The notes: generated from the sequence alone by a model not told the origin. Shown: positions 19,667 through 29,064, numbered from the stretch's first letter. The stretch: 64,000 nucleotides of DNA from Photobacterium profundum (GCF_003026285.1 NZ_PYOD01000002.1:558001-622000), one strand, 5' to 3'. Numbers and translations: made by a program.

Positions 19667-21055
19667 TTAACCACGAATTTGACGAACACGAAAAGAACGT
19701 CCTTTCAACTTACCGTCTTCTAATTTTTTCATTGCAGCACGTACTGATTCACTTTTCACAGCCACATACGCAAAGTTATCAAAAATTTGAATTTTGCCTA
19801 CTTGTGCGCCAGCAATACCGTTTTCACCCGTTAGAGCACCAAGAATATCACCAGGACGAATCTTCTGACGCTTACCGCCATCAATTTGCAGTGTTGTCAT
19901 TGCAGGGCGGAATGTTGGTTGATCAAGCAAGTCCATTGACGGTAATGCTTCACCACTGATTGCTCTATCAAGGTAATCTTCCAGCATGGCTACTTTGTAG
20001 TGCTCTTTATCACTAATAAGAGAACATGCTACACCTTTGCTACCTGCACGGCCTGTACGACCAATACGGTGAACGTGTACTTCTGTATCACGTGCAAGGT
20101 GGTAGTTAATCACAGCATCAAGTGAATCAATATCTAGACCACGAGCCGCAACATCTGTTGCCACTAATACTGATGTACTTTTGTTAGCAAAACGAACCAA
20201 TGCTTGGTCGCGCTCGCGTTGCTCTAAATCGCCATGTAAAGCAATTGAGCTAAAACCATAATCCACTAAATCGTCTGATACTTCTTGTGCTTCACGTTTA
20301 GTATTACAGAATACAACGGTTGACTCTGGACGGTGTTTTAACAGTAATAAACGTAACGCGGTTAAACGCTGCTCGTTACCATCGACTTTGTAGAAGTGCT
20401 GTTGAATACTGCTGTCGTCGTGCGTAGATTCAACTTTCGCCATCACAGGCTTGAACATAATGCGGTCAGCAATAGACTTAATCTGAGGCGGGTACGTTGC
20501 ACTGAATAGTAATGTTTGACGGCGCTGAGGGGCTGCATCAATGATTTCATCTAATGAATCTTGGAAGCCCATCTCTAACATGCGATCAGCTTCATCTAGA
20601 ATTAGCATTTCTAGATCATCAAGGTTCAATGTACCTTTACGTACATGCTCTTCAATACGACCCGGTGTACCCACAATAATGTGCGCGCCATGTTCTAGCG
20701 AACCAATTTGAGGGCCAAACGGCATACCACCACATAACGTCAATACTTTGATGTTATGAATAGTACGTGCCAGTTTACGGATTTCTTTTGCTACTTGATC
20801 AGCAAGTTCACGCGTTGGGCAAAGTACTAAAGACTGAACACGGAAACGCTTCACGTTCAATTTTTCTAATAGACCAAGACCAAAGGCTGCTGTTTTGCCT
20901 GAGCCCGTTTTACCTTGAGCGATAACATCCTCGCCCGCCAAGATATGCGGTAAGCTCTGCGCTTGAATCGGAGTCATTGACTCGTAACCAAGAGAAGTCA
21001 GATTTTTTAGCAAATCCGCGTGCAGGTTTAGGGTAGAAAAAGCTGTTTGGCTCAA
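19667..21055 (-). CDS. dbpA: ATP-dependent RNA helicase DbpA (DEAD-box)
   Basis: DbpA is an RNA helicase that acts on 23S rRNA hairpin 92 during large-subunit assembly. The 462 residues have the full DEAD-box set: Q motif with TPIQAQSLP, GKTGSGKT, PTRELA, TPGR, DEAD (LILDEADRM), SAT, then ARGLD and HRIGRTGR. The C-terminal 75 residues form the DbpA-type RNA-binding domain (KIRPGDILGALTGENGIAGAQVGKI), which separates it from RhlE or SrmB. The start appears to be a TTG at 21055 with AGGAT upstream, since the next in-frame ATG is inside the Q-motif region. Confidence 0.92.
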   Translation of the reverse strand: MSQTAFSTLNLHADLLKNLTSLGYESMTPIQAQSLPHILAGEDVIAQGKTGSGKTAAFGLGLLEKLNVKRFRVQSLVLCPTRELADQVAKEIRKLARTIHNIKVLTLCGGMPFGPQIGSLEHGAHIIVGTPGRIEEHVRKGTLNLDDLEMLILDEADRMLEMGFQDSLDEIIDAAPQRRQTLLFSATYPPQIKSIADRIMFKPVMAKVESTHDDSSIQQHFYKVDGNEQRLTALRLLLLKHRPESTVVFCNTKREAQEVSDDLVDYGFSSIALHGDLEQRERDQALVRFANKSTSVLVATDVAARGLDIDSLDAVINYHLARDTEVHVHRIGRTGRAGSKGVACSLISDKEHYKVAMLEDYLDRAISGEALPSMDLLDQPTFRPAMTTLQIDGGKRQKIRPGDILGALTGENGIAGAQVGKIQIFDNFAYVAVKSESVRAAMKKLEDGKLKGRSFRVRQIRG

Positions 21056-21314
21056 GGTGATAATCCTATTTATGATGCTGAATGACTATCGTAACCGACA
21101 GGCAGCAAAGTTTATTTAATGCGATGGAATGGTACAAGGGCAGCGACACTACCAGTTTATGCCAGCCTAAACAATCTATGTGATGCTTTTACTGCTAGCT
21201 AACTCTCTCTAGAACATGACATGTGCAATATATTAACATGAAAGCGGCTCTACTCTCACACCTCTCCCTAGTTAATATGTTCATTATTAACATTTAAAAT
21301 CAGTACGATAAGTG

Positions 21315-21485
21315 ATGTTAAAAGCCTTTGTTACTGATGTCGAAGATAAACAAGTAAACGCTCACCTTATCGCGCCTAATAATGATGATAAAAAACGATT
21401 CAAACTGTATACAGAAAGATACGCTTGTAAAAGTACATTAACTGCTTATGCGTTACATACAAAAAACAAAGCGAATTGGTCGTAA
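21315..21485 (+). CDS. Small hypothetical protein (56 aa)
   Basis: An open frame from ATG at 21315 to TAA at 21483-21485 gives MLKAFVTDVEDKQVNA and a basic remainder ending KANWS. It is soluble, contains one cysteine, and has no domain I recognise. The ribosome site (GATAAGTG) is weak. It lies in the 545-bp gap between dbpA and the pseudopilin and could be a relic of a larger gene. Confidence 0.35.
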   Translation: MLKAFVTDVEDKQVNAHLIAPNNDDKKRFKLYTERYACKSTLTAYALHTKNKANWS

Positions 21486-21612
21486 CTATTCACTTTGACA
21501 ATAAATTTTGATCACATTTCAGTACGACATAGGGTATAAGTTATTGACTATAAGTATAAACGCCATTAAATTGACACTAAATTAGAGTTATTACTCAACA
21601 TTGAGAGCAAAA

Positions 21613-22152
21613 ATGAGAAGAAACGGCTTTACCCTTATAGAGTTAGTTGTCGTTATTGTGCTTCTGGGGATTTTAGCGGTAACTGCCGCTCCCCGTTTTT
21701 TAAACCTACAAACCGATGCACGAAATGCTGCACTAGAAGGCTTAAAAGGCTCGATAGAATCCGGCTTAGGGGTTGGCTACGGTAAAATGGCGGTCGCGGG
21801 GTTAGAAAGCTTATCTTATGTAACCAACAATAAAGATTATGTCAGAGCTATTCCCATTACTGGTTGTGAATCAAGTGAAACTAACACCTGTACTTTTCGT
21901 GATGGCTACCCCGAAGCTGATTTTTACACCATAACCACCTTGGTTGATGGTATCAACAAACATTACGAGAAAATCAAAGACTGGGGGATTATTCGCCAAG
22001 GTTCCAAAGGAGGTATCACTATCACTTCGGTAAAAAATCTTGATTACTCAGGTAAAAGACCTGTGTTAATTAATGATAATTGTTATCTAAGGTACAGTAA
22101 TCTGACATCAATAGAATCACCTTATACTATCGAAGTTGTTCCCTGCCTATAG
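21613..22152 (+). CDS. Type IV pilin-like prepilin (MSHA/type II pseudopilin type)
   Basis: About 179 residues with a short leader ending in glycine and the class III signal [19 protein letters not shown], cleaved before F, with E5 of the mature protein present. The sequence after it ([20 protein letters not shown]) is typical of MshA-like pilins of Vibrionaceae. Two pairs of cysteines (CESSETNTC and a C-terminal pair) could form disulfides. The ATG at 21613 follows GAGAG; an upstream in-frame TTG at 21601 is less likely. It stands alone, without other pilus genes, so it may be a minor or orphan pilin processed by a distant prepilin peptidase. Confidence 0.85.
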   Translation: MRRNGFTLIELVVVIVLLGILAVTAAPRFLNLQTDARNAALEGLKGSIESGLGVGYGKMAVAGLESLSYVTNNKDYVRAIPITGCESSETNTCTFRDGYPEADFYTITTLVDGINKHYEKIKDWGIIRQGSKGGITITSVKNLDYSGKRPVLINDNCYLRYSNLTSIESPYTIEVVPCL

Positions 22153-22237
22153 CAACCATACCTGACACGAATAGAGTTCACATATCACCACAATTAGGTT
22201 ACGCCAAAAGACCTCATGAGGAAAAGCTTATCGAAAT

Positions 22238-22275
22238 CACACGTGGAACTGAATAATTACGTGTGGTTTCTCTAA
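22238..22275 (+). terminator. Hairpin after the pilin gene
   Basis: CACACGT (22238-22244) and ACGTGTG (22259-22265) form a 7-bp stem followed by GTTTCTCT. The loop is 14 nt, so this is a weak terminator call. Confidence 0.4.
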
Positions 22276-22299
22276 CTTTCTATCATGCGGCCTTTGTGT

Positions 22300-23082
22300 T
22301 CAGGCATTATTTGGCAACTGATACGTGAGATTAAACGGAAGAGCCACATCCAACAATTTTGGTGTTGCCAGATTGCTATCCCTCTTTGTTCGTATTTCTA
22401 TGTACTGCTTTTCTGTCACCGACGTATTAATCATTACGTTGTCACTCTTCTGTGTCGAGAGCGATGAACAAAGTTCAGGTTCTTCATTTTCAGAGGGGTA
22501 GTCATGACACAAATACACATCCGTGTCTTCAGGTAGCTCAAAGAGACGAGAAATAGACCGATACAAGTCTTTAGCGCTTCCACCGGGGAAATCCGCCCTT
22601 CCAGTCCCGCGTTTGGGTGCAAATAACGTATCACCAACAAAAATACTGTCACCGATATGATAAGTCAGATCCGCTGGCGTATGACCCGGCGTTGACAATA
22701 CTGACACCTTTTCTCCACCCAAACTGAGCTCATCGCCTTCATCAAGTAGCACATCAAATTGTGCTAACGGCTGGCAATTCACTTTAGACGACCAAGTATC
22801 ATACACATCAGTAATCTTTCGGCTAATGGCTATTTTACCACTAAGTGCACCCTTGACTGCCAGTGCGGCTGATAAATGGTCTGCGTGAATGTGTGTCTCA
22901 AGAATATATTTGAGCACTAACCCCTGCTCTTTGACAGCGTTAATCACTTGTTGCAGTGACTTCGTCGTTAGCTTGCCTTCTTTATAGTCGAGGACTGGGT
23001 CGATAATCACGGCCTCTCCACTGTCCGATACGAGATACGTCAGTGTCCCTGTAGCACGATGAAAAAAGTGTTGTACATTCAT
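22300..23082 (-). CDS. MBL-fold metallo-hydrolase, persulfide dioxygenase/Blh-like
   Basis: About 260 residues from the ATG at 23082, which follows AGGAAA; a longer frame to 23139 has no such site and would run into a repeat. The metallo-beta-lactamase motif THIHADH, the later H in TPGHTPADL, and D in FVGDTLF are present, as is RADFPGGSA, typical of ETHE1/PDO-like enzymes that oxidise glutathione persulfide. The usual family partner, a rhodanese or BigR regulator, is not adjacent. Location is cytoplasmic. Confidence 0.82.
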   Translation of the reverse strand: MNVQHFFHRATGTLTYLVSDSGEAVIIDPVLDYKEGKLTTKSLQQVINAVKEQGLVLKYILETHIHADHLSAALAVKGALSGKIAISRKITDVYDTWSSKVNCQPLAQFDVLLDEGDELSLGGEKVSVLSTPGHTPADLTYHIGDSIFVGDTLFAPKRGTGRADFPGGSAKDLYRSISRLFELPEDTDVYLCHDYPSENEEPELCSSLSTQKSDNVMINTSVTEKQYIEIRTKRDSNLATPKLLDVALPFNLTYQLPNNA

Positions 23083-23107
23083 ATTCAGTTTTCCTAAAAA
23101 ACTGTTA

Positions 23108-23171
23108 GGGTCTGTCGCAAATAGATAGTTAAAGAACAAAAATGTCGAAATTTGCTATTTGCAACAGAGCC
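23108..23171. mobile_element. Miniature inverted-repeat element with IS6-like ends
   Basis: GGGTCTGTCGCAAATAG (23108-23124) and CTATTTGCAACAGAGCC (23155-23171) are inverted copies matching at 15 of 17 positions, enclosing 30 bp. The tip GGxxCTGTTGCAAA is like the ends of IS6/IS26-family elements. There is no coding capacity, so it is a MITE or the collapsed ends of a deleted element. It sits directly in front of the MBL gene. Confidence 0.5.
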
Positions 23172-23230
23172 GGATTAACTCCAACTCTCTACGCACAGTG
23201 GCACGGTGAATTTGACCACCACAGCTATCA

Positions 23231-23422
23231 CTATCCATCACACTGATTATCACTTTCGTACGGGTGGCTATTTTCATAATCACATATACAGGCTTGATAA
23301 TTAAAGCTGCCACCGTTATCTAAACAGATATCTATCTTCGATTGCGTTTCAATAGAGTTAAATAAAAGCCCACCAAGACCAATAATTACCACCAAACTCA
23401 GTAACAATAATAGTTTCTTCAT
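23231..23422 (-). CDS. Small membrane-anchored or exported cysteine-rich protein (63 aa)
   Basis: The N-terminus is a hydrophobic segment (MKKLLLLLSLVVIIGLGGLL) acting as signal or anchor. The remaining 40 residues carry four cysteines (CLDNGGSF, ACIC, QC) and acidic residues, suggesting an extracytoplasmic disulfide-stabilised domain. AGAGGAA lies at a good distance before the ATG at 23422. No function is recognised. Confidence 0.65.
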   Translation of the reverse strand: MKKLLLLLSLVVIIGLGGLLFNSIETQSKIDICLDNGGSFNYQACICDYENSHPYESDNQCDG

Positions 23423-23604
23423 TTTTAATTCCTCTTGGTCAACATATTTGTAGGTAAGAGAGTAAAATAGCCTTTAAACTTAATGATTATTACCTCTTCT
23501 GCAATACCATTAAGCCTAGACAGACTGCATATAATTACCACCTCAGCTTGTTCTACTGCCTATAACTCCGCCTACAAATTTACCTCTAACAACGCTATAA
23601 ACAC

Positions 23605-24069
23605 TTATTTAGAGAGAAAGTTGGCACCTTCATGTGTCAGTAACCATGCCTTGGTATCGATTCCACCAGCGTAACCCGTTAACTTTCCACTTCGTCCAAT
23701 CACCCGATGACAAGGCACTATGATAGGTACAGGGTTGCGTCCATTCGCCGCACCGACAGCACGCACTGCTTTCGGGCTGCCCACGTCAATCGCAATATCG
23801 GTATACGAACAAGTTTGCCCAAAGTCGATCAGTTCTAACGCCAACCACACTTGGTGCTGAAAATCCGTTCCTTGCATATCTAGGGATACTGAAAAGGCTT
23901 TGCGATCACCGGTAAAATATTCATTCAACTGATCAAAACATTGCTGAGTCACAGTATTCATTTTTTGTGATGCCGCTTGGTCGGCATTAAATTCAATGGC
24001 TACCACACCTTTGTCGCTCGCTTTAATATTAAGCCAGCCTATTGGGGTATGTATTAACTGATTAAACAT
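23605..24069 (-). CDS. ogt: Methylated-DNA-protein-cysteine S-methyltransferase (Ogt type)
   Basis: A suicide repair protein that removes the methyl group from O6-methylguanine. The 154 residues contain the active-site motif IVPCHRV with the acceptor cysteine, preceded by VGAANGRNPV and followed by GKLTGYAGG, plus the KAWLLTHE ending. It overlaps the upstream Ada-AlkA gene by 8 bp and is translated with it. Together they supply the O6-alkylguanine activity that this Ada variant lacks. Confidence 0.93.
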   Translation of the reverse strand: MFNQLIHTPIGWLNIKASDKGVVAIEFNADQAASQKMNTVTQQCFDQLNEYFTGDRKAFSVSLDMQGTDFQHQVWLALELIDFGQTCSYTDIAIDVGSPKAVRAVGAANGRNPVPIIVPCHRVIGRSGKLTGYAGGIDTKAWLLTHEGANFLSK

Positions 24070-25606
24070 GATCGTTCTCCGTTATAACGTGGTTAGTCAC
24101 AGTCGGAACTGTGGCTGAATCAAGATCAGCACTCCATAAATAGAGGGTTAAGTAACTGCGCCATGGCGCTGCTGCATCGGGTGAAAACGCCTCATTCATC
24201 TTGGCTAACGCCTTCTTAATACCTAGATCGCCAATCAGAAAAATATCAGGATCACTTAATCCTCTCATTCGTAAATAATGCACTGTCCATGGTCCAATAC
24301 CAGCAATGGCTAATAACGCTTTACTATCATCTAATGGTTTATTACATGCGTAGTTCGCAAGTAATCGGATTGTTTCTTTGCGTTTTCCTGGCATTTTCAA
24401 ATAGGTGAGTTCGTCAGCGATAAGCTGTTGGGGCAAAGGGAAATAACACCGCTCATCAGTATTAATAGGGTTATTCCCCACCACTTTAGTCACTAAATTT
24501 CTTGCGGCTTGTACAGAAACTTGCTGACCGAGTATCGCTCTAATTCCCGCTTCAAAAGGGCTCCATGTGCCCGGTAGACGCAAACCAGAGATCGCCAGTA
24601 TATCGGTATTTAATGCCCGCTTTAGTCGCGCTTCGATATGTTCTATATCGGCATCTAAATCTAAACATCGTCGAATATTGCGAATAACACGATTGAGATA
24701 ACGTAAATCAGAAAGCTGAATTCGCACCAAAAATACCGATTTCTCTGGTATATGGAATGCAGTAAATTCACCAATGCAATCGAAGGCATCTTCACTATGG
24801 TTAATATTTTGCCCTGTATTCAGTACAGAGTGAGAACAGTCATCCGAATCAAAACTGAATGTTCGCCCATAGCTATTTTCATCACACCACTCTAGCCCCT
24901 CTATAATACGTGAAGCATAAAACTGCTGGAGATGCTGCCAATTATAGGGCGGTCGGTACGATAACGTTATAACGATATCTTCAGCCTGGTCATGTTTGTT
25001 TTCTACAGCATTTTTTCGTACTTGAGTCGGCGTAAGTGAAAACAATTTTTTGAAACAATCGTTGAATCGACGAACGCTATTAAAACCACTGGCAAGCGCA
25101 ATGCTGGTGATATTCAATTGCGTATCATGTAATAATTTTTTAGCCAATAAACACTGCTGATAATGAGAGTAAGCAATCGGTGACAAGCCAAGTTCTTGTT
25201 TAAACAACATTCGTAAATAACGGTCGCTAATACCTAACCGTTCGGCTAATTCAGCTAATGATTGTTGCTGTAATGCGCCATCATCAATCAAATGTATGGC
25301 TCGGTGCAATGTCGTATTTTTACCTTGCCACGCTGGTGATCCTGGCGCGCTATCAGGTCGGCAACGTAAACAGGGGCGATATCCTGCATTCGCCGCAATC
25401 ACTGCCGACTGAAAATATTCAACATTCTTTTCTAATGGCGCGCGGGCCGGGCAAATAGAGCGGCAATAAATACCCGTCGTTTTTACCGCAATAAAGAACA
25501 GCCCATCATAACGAACATCTCGTGATAATCGCGCTTCACGGCATTGCTCATCAGACAAGGCTGGTTTATTTAATGGGACGTTATCTGCTATCAATTCCGT
25601 ATTCAT
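24062..25606 (-). CDS. Ada regulatory domain fused to AlkA DNA-3-methyladenine glycosylase
   Basis: The 514 residues combine an Ada N-terminal zinc domain with C48, C52, C79 and C82 (TGIYCRSICPAR, RPCLRC), an AraC-type helix-turn-helix (about 105-185, SDRYLRMLFKQELGLSP), and an AlkA glycosylase (about 215-500) with helix-hairpin-helix IAGIGPWTVHYL and the catalytic aspartate in LIGDLGI. The zinc domain repairs phosphotriesters and, once methylated, activates transcription, so this protein is sensor, activator and glycosylase at once. The AraC part suggests it drives its own operon with ogt. Confidence 0.9.
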   Translation of the reverse strand: MNTELIADNVPLNKPALSDEQCREARLSRDVRYDGLFFIAVKTTGIYCRSICPARAPLEKNVEYFQSAVIAANAGYRPCLRCRPDSAPGSPAWQGKNTTLHRAIHLIDDGALQQQSLAELAERLGISDRYLRMLFKQELGLSPIAYSHYQQCLLAKKLLHDTQLNITSIALASGFNSVRRFNDCFKKLFSLTPTQVRKNAVENKHDQAEDIVITLSYRPPYNWQHLQQFYASRIIEGLEWCDENSYGRTFSFDSDDCSHSVLNTGQNINHSEDAFDCIGEFTAFHIPEKSVFLVRIQLSDLRYLNRVIRNIRRCLDLDADIEHIEARLKRALNTDILAISGLRLPGTWSPFEAGIRAILGQQVSVQAARNLVTKVVGNNPINTDERCYFPLPQQLIADELTYLKMPGKRKETIRLLANYACNKPLDDSKALLAIAGIGPWTVHYLRMRGLSDPDIFLIGDLGIKKALAKMNEAFSPDAAAPWRSYLTLYLWSADLDSATVPTVTNHVITENDHV

Positions 25607-25907
25607 ACAACCAACTCAATATAACTACTCATTTCTTAAAACTAAGTCTAAAGACTATACCGAATTAAGCTAGCCAGATTCGGAAGTGACTGTACATTGT
25701 GATACATACCCACTGGAAGCCAACTTCTGTGTCTAGCTATTTCAAAAGAAAACCACTCTTCTATCAAACACTATCCTTAAACTCGACTCCCAGTGGTATT
25801 CTGAATGGTCAGATAATTAATAGAATTGGTATAACCATCAAGTTAAACATTGATTTTCAGTCATAAAACTGCACAAATAGGCAATACGTTCATTGCAGGA
25901 ATTAAGC

Positions 25908-26897
25908 ATGACAGCCTTTTCAGAATTTATTAAACATGTTGGGCGCGGTGAAAAAGGCCGTCGTTCACTGACACAAGAAGAAGCGCGCGAAGCGTTAAAT
26001 ATGTACCTCGATGGTAAAGCAGAGCTGCTTCAGCTTGCTGTATTGCTTATGCTGCAACGTGTCCGTTGTGAAACGGGTGAGGAGGCTGCTGGATACATCG
26101 AAGCGTTACGTTCTCGTATTTCGCCGCAATGGCAATCCATTGATGTCGATCTTGATTGGCCATGCTTCGCTGGTAAACGACGCCAGCCACCGTGGTTATT
26201 ATTAGCCGCGAAGATATTAGCGCAAAATGGCAAACGCGTTTTCCTTCACGGTCATGCTGCGATCGATATGGTGAAATACCAAATAGAGACAGCCTGCCCG
26301 GCTTTAAATATTCGCCAAGCAAACACTGCTGAAGAAGCAGAAGCCATTTTGGCACTTGATAATATCTGTTATGTACCGCTTTCATCCTATTGCAATCCAT
26401 TAGTAGATTTATTAGCGCTGCGCAGTCAAGTCGGGTTACGTACACCACTAAATACTGTTGCACGGGCGCTAAACCCAACAGCTGCCCCTTTTTCTATTCA
26501 CGGTATATTCCACCAAGGTTATGAAAAGCTGCATGCCGATGCTGCCGCACTGGTGGGTGATGACAATATGGTAGCTTTTAAAGGGGAAGGCGGTGAAAGC
26601 GAACGTAGCCCACGCATTGCATGTCGGTTAGCGGGCGTCATTAACGGTGAGCGTTTTGACGAAGAATGGCCTACATTCCTTGAAGGTGCCTCTGGTAAAC
26701 ATGGGGAAATAAACGGTGAGTACCTGCAGAAAGTGTGGCTAGGTGAAGAGGATAATAACTACGGTAGCCATGCGGTTATCTCAACATTAGCCATTACACT
26801 AAAATTAATGGGCCTATGTGAAACACAAGAAGCTGCATTAGTATTGGCTGAGAAATGGTGGTTAGCACGTCACGATTTAAATCTGCCTAACGAATAG
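25908..26897 (+). CDS. ybiB: YbiB-like glycosyltransferase family 3/TrpD-fold DNA-binding protein
   Basis: About 329 residues with the fold of anthranilate phosphoribosyltransferase (TrpD2 group): an N-terminal helical domain (REALNMYLDGKAELLQLAVLLMLQRVR) and a C-terminal alpha/beta part. It lacks the TrpD catalytic glycine motif; in its place is KRRQPPWLLLAAKIL. Escherichia coli YbiB of similar size binds DNA non-specifically and is LexA-linked. The ATG at 25908 follows CAGGA; an earlier TTG at 25893 is less likely. Confidence 0.85.
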   Translation: MTAFSEFIKHVGRGEKGRRSLTQEEAREALNMYLDGKAELLQLAVLLMLQRVRCETGEEAAGYIEALRSRISPQWQSIDVDLDWPCFAGKRRQPPWLLLAAKILAQNGKRVFLHGHAAIDMVKYQIETACPALNIRQANTAEEAEAILALDNICYVPLSSYCNPLVDLLALRSQVGLRTPLNTVARALNPTAAPFSIHGIFHQGYEKLHADAAALVGDDNMVAFKGEGGESERSPRIACRLAGVINGERFDEEWPTFLEGASGKHGEINGEYLQKVWLGEEDNNYGSHAVISTLAITLKLMGLCETQEAALVLAEKWWLARHDLNLPNE

Positions 26898-26931
26898 CTC
26901 TATCAAATAAAAGGTCGCATCATAATACCAA

Positions 26932-26959
26932 CACGGTAAATGAACTTTCATTTACCGTG
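26932..26959. terminator. Hairpin between ybiB and the GGDEF gene
   Basis: CACGGTAAATGA and TCATTTACCGTG form a perfect 12-bp stem with loop ACTT between two convergent genes. T-runs are short on both sides. Confidence 0.6.
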
Positions 26960-27022
26960 ATTTAAACCACATATTGAATACACAACTAAAGTAAAACATC
27001 AGTACCAATATGCAATATTTCG

Positions 27023-29017
27023 CTAGTCTGTACCCACTAACTTAACGCAATCTCGCCCTGACGATTTAGCGTTATATAATGCTTTATCAGCCTGTGTTAA
27101 CAGCGTATCCCATTGCTCAAATATCTCGTCGTTTTTAATCCCACCGATGGCACCAATCGACACAGTTAAAGTCAATTTGTGGTTAGCAGTTATTATTGGG
27201 GTTGATGATATAGATTCACGTAAGCGATTAAGTACAAATTCAATATTCGACTCGGGGGTTAGCGCTAAAACTAGTACAAACTCTTCCCCTCCCCAACGAA
27301 TAACTAAATCATTATGGCTACGTGCGTTATCTTTCAAACGGTGCGCAATCTCAGTGAGCACATCGTCACCTATATCATGACCATAGTTATCATTCACTTT
27401 CTTGAAATGATCGACATCGACGACGAGCAAAATCAAATCATGGGCATCTAATTGATGATTTTTTTCAGCGGTTTCTAACCACTGTTCTAAATACCGTCGA
27501 TTATGGAGCCCAGTTAAAGGATCTTCCAATGATTGCGATGCTAATGTGGCATTAGAACGACGTAGACTAAAGTTAGTTTTAGCCACTAACGTATAACGAC
27601 GATAAAGAATATAAATCACTAAACAAAAAATAAGCGCTACCAGTATCCACAATTTGTCTAATGTTTGTTGCTCAGATATACGGGCTGTCTTCAATGCATT
27701 TTCATATGTTAGTAATTCAATTTCAGTTTCTTTATTCTTAGCCTCATAACTTTCTTGAAGGGCAAATAGCTGCTTACGGCGCTCATCAAATAAGTAATCC
27801 TTACCTTCATCTGTATATTGCTTATAAAAAGTGAGGGCTTGTTTATAATCTCCTCTTTCTTCATGAATCTTTGAAATAAATTCCTTCAATAAAATTGATT
27901 TTTTTCTATTATTAGTGGCCTCAAATTGTGCTAAAACCTTTTCAGCCAATTCCAAAGCTTCATCGTACCGCTGTTGTTTTAAATAAGTTTCAGCAACAGC
28001 TTCATTGCAATACACAATACCAACCTTGTCTGATACTTCGTTTGCAAGTACCAAGCAACGCTGGGCACTTGCTATCGCGCCCTCTAACTCACCTTCTTGA
28101 AGTAATAAGGTAACCAGATTGGAAAGCGCATAAATCTGAGCATAACGTGACCCTTTTTCAGTCGATAACTTGACTGCGGTACGAAGATGCTTCGCTTCTA
28201 ATTCAGGTTTATTCAAATTCTTTGCAATGATTCCTGCGTTAATGTGTAGCATTGCTTTTACGCCCGGATTATCAAAATTCACTTTATCAATTAATTTAAA
28301 TGCACGACGGCTATATTTATCGGCCTTCTGCCATTCTTCTAAACGAAAATAGACCGTTGAGATATTAGACAATACCCTTGCTTGTTGAATCTGATCTTTT
28401 TGATAGGCAAAGATTTTTAATGCAGAACGATAATCATCCATTGCTTTAGGATAATCTGATGATTCCACATATATATTGGCACGCCATTTCATCGCTCGAG
28501 CCAGTAAATGCTGATACTTTTCTTGCTTGGCGATTTCAATAACTAATGCAATGTTTTTAGAAGCTTGGTCGTAATCACCGGTTTCAACAAATTCAATCAC
28601 TTGCTCTAATACCGCTTCACCCATCATCCAATTTTGATTTAAACGTTCGCCTAAAGATATGAGTTTGGCTATGTAGTCTTCTGCATATTTATTACCCGCC
28701 CATATTTCAGTCGAACCAAGTGCCCCTTCTAAGCGAAAAATTGTCAAATAATAAAGGGCTTGTCGAATGTTATCTTTTTTTTCGAGCTGCTCTAATGAAA
28801 ATTTAGACAGTTTGTTACGCGCGACTTCAGGCTCACTATCGGCTAATTGATAGATTGAGAATAAAGATCGATCTTGCGCTGTTAACTTATTGGCAAGAAA
28901 AGGAGAAATAAGCGGTTGTTCTTCGGCCTGTACATTCAATGACAAGACAAGTAACAGAGAAGATACCCAAAATTTTGAGTAACCAAATAACGCTTTAGGC
29001 ATAAGAGGTTTGGGCAT
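27023..29017 (-). CDS. TPR-containing membrane diguanylate cyclase (GGDEF)
   Basis: The 664 residues comprise a signal peptide (to about 31, NVQAEE), a periplasmic domain of tetratricopeptide repeats (about 60-400), one transmembrane helix (LWILVALIFCLVIYILY) and a C-terminal GGDEF domain with the active-site motif RWGGEEF. It should make cyclic di-GMP from GTP in response to a periplasmic partner. The usual inhibitory RxxD site is degenerate here (SHND five residues before the motif), so product feedback may be weak. A 32-bp perfect palindrome lies 15 bp before the start. Confidence 0.9.
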   Translation of the reverse strand: MPKPLMPKALFGYSKFWVSSLLLVLSLNVQAEEQPLISPFLANKLTAQDRSLFSIYQLADSEPEVARNKLSKFSLEQLEKKDNIRQALYYLTIFRLEGALGSTEIWAGNKYAEDYIAKLISLGERLNQNWMMGEAVLEQVIEFVETGDYDQASKNIALVIEIAKQEKYQHLLARAMKWRANIYVESSDYPKAMDDYRSALKIFAYQKDQIQQARVLSNISTVYFRLEEWQKADKYSRRAFKLIDKVNFDNPGVKAMLHINAGIIAKNLNKPELEAKHLRTAVKLSTEKGSRYAQIYALSNLVTLLLQEGELEGAIASAQRCLVLANEVSDKVGIVYCNEAVAETYLKQQRYDEALELAEKVLAQFEATNNRKKSILLKEFISKIHEERGDYKQALTFYKQYTDEGKDYLFDERRKQLFALQESYEAKNKETEIELLTYENALKTARISEQQTLDKLWILVALIFCLVIYILYRRYTLVAKTNFSLRRSNATLASQSLEDPLTGLHNRRYLEQWLETAEKNHQLDAHDLILLVVDVDHFKKVNDNYGHDIGDDVLTEIAHRLKDNARSHNDLVIRWGGEEFVLVLALTPESNIEFVLNRLRESISSTPIITANHKLTLTVSIGAIGGIKNDEIFEQWDTLLTQADKALYNAKSSGRDCVKLVGTD

Positions 29018-29032
29018 AATTTAAATAGTAGG

Positions 29033-29064
29033 CAATAAGATATCAAGATCTTGATATCTTATTG
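29033..29064. promoter_or_regulatory. 32-bp perfect palindrome upstream of the GGDEF gene
   Basis: CAATAAGATATCAAGA (29033-29048) is followed immediately by its exact reverse complement (29049-29064), with no spacer. It is 15 bp before the start codon of the cyclase gene. It could be an operator or two overlapping half-sites, or an RNA hairpin in the leader that occludes translation; the first two start codons have no clear Shine-Dalgarno site. Confidence 0.6.

Noticed and set aside
23483-23674. 63-codon plus-strand frame opposite ogt
   Set aside because: It overlaps the conserved C-terminus of ogt on the other strand and has no features of its own.
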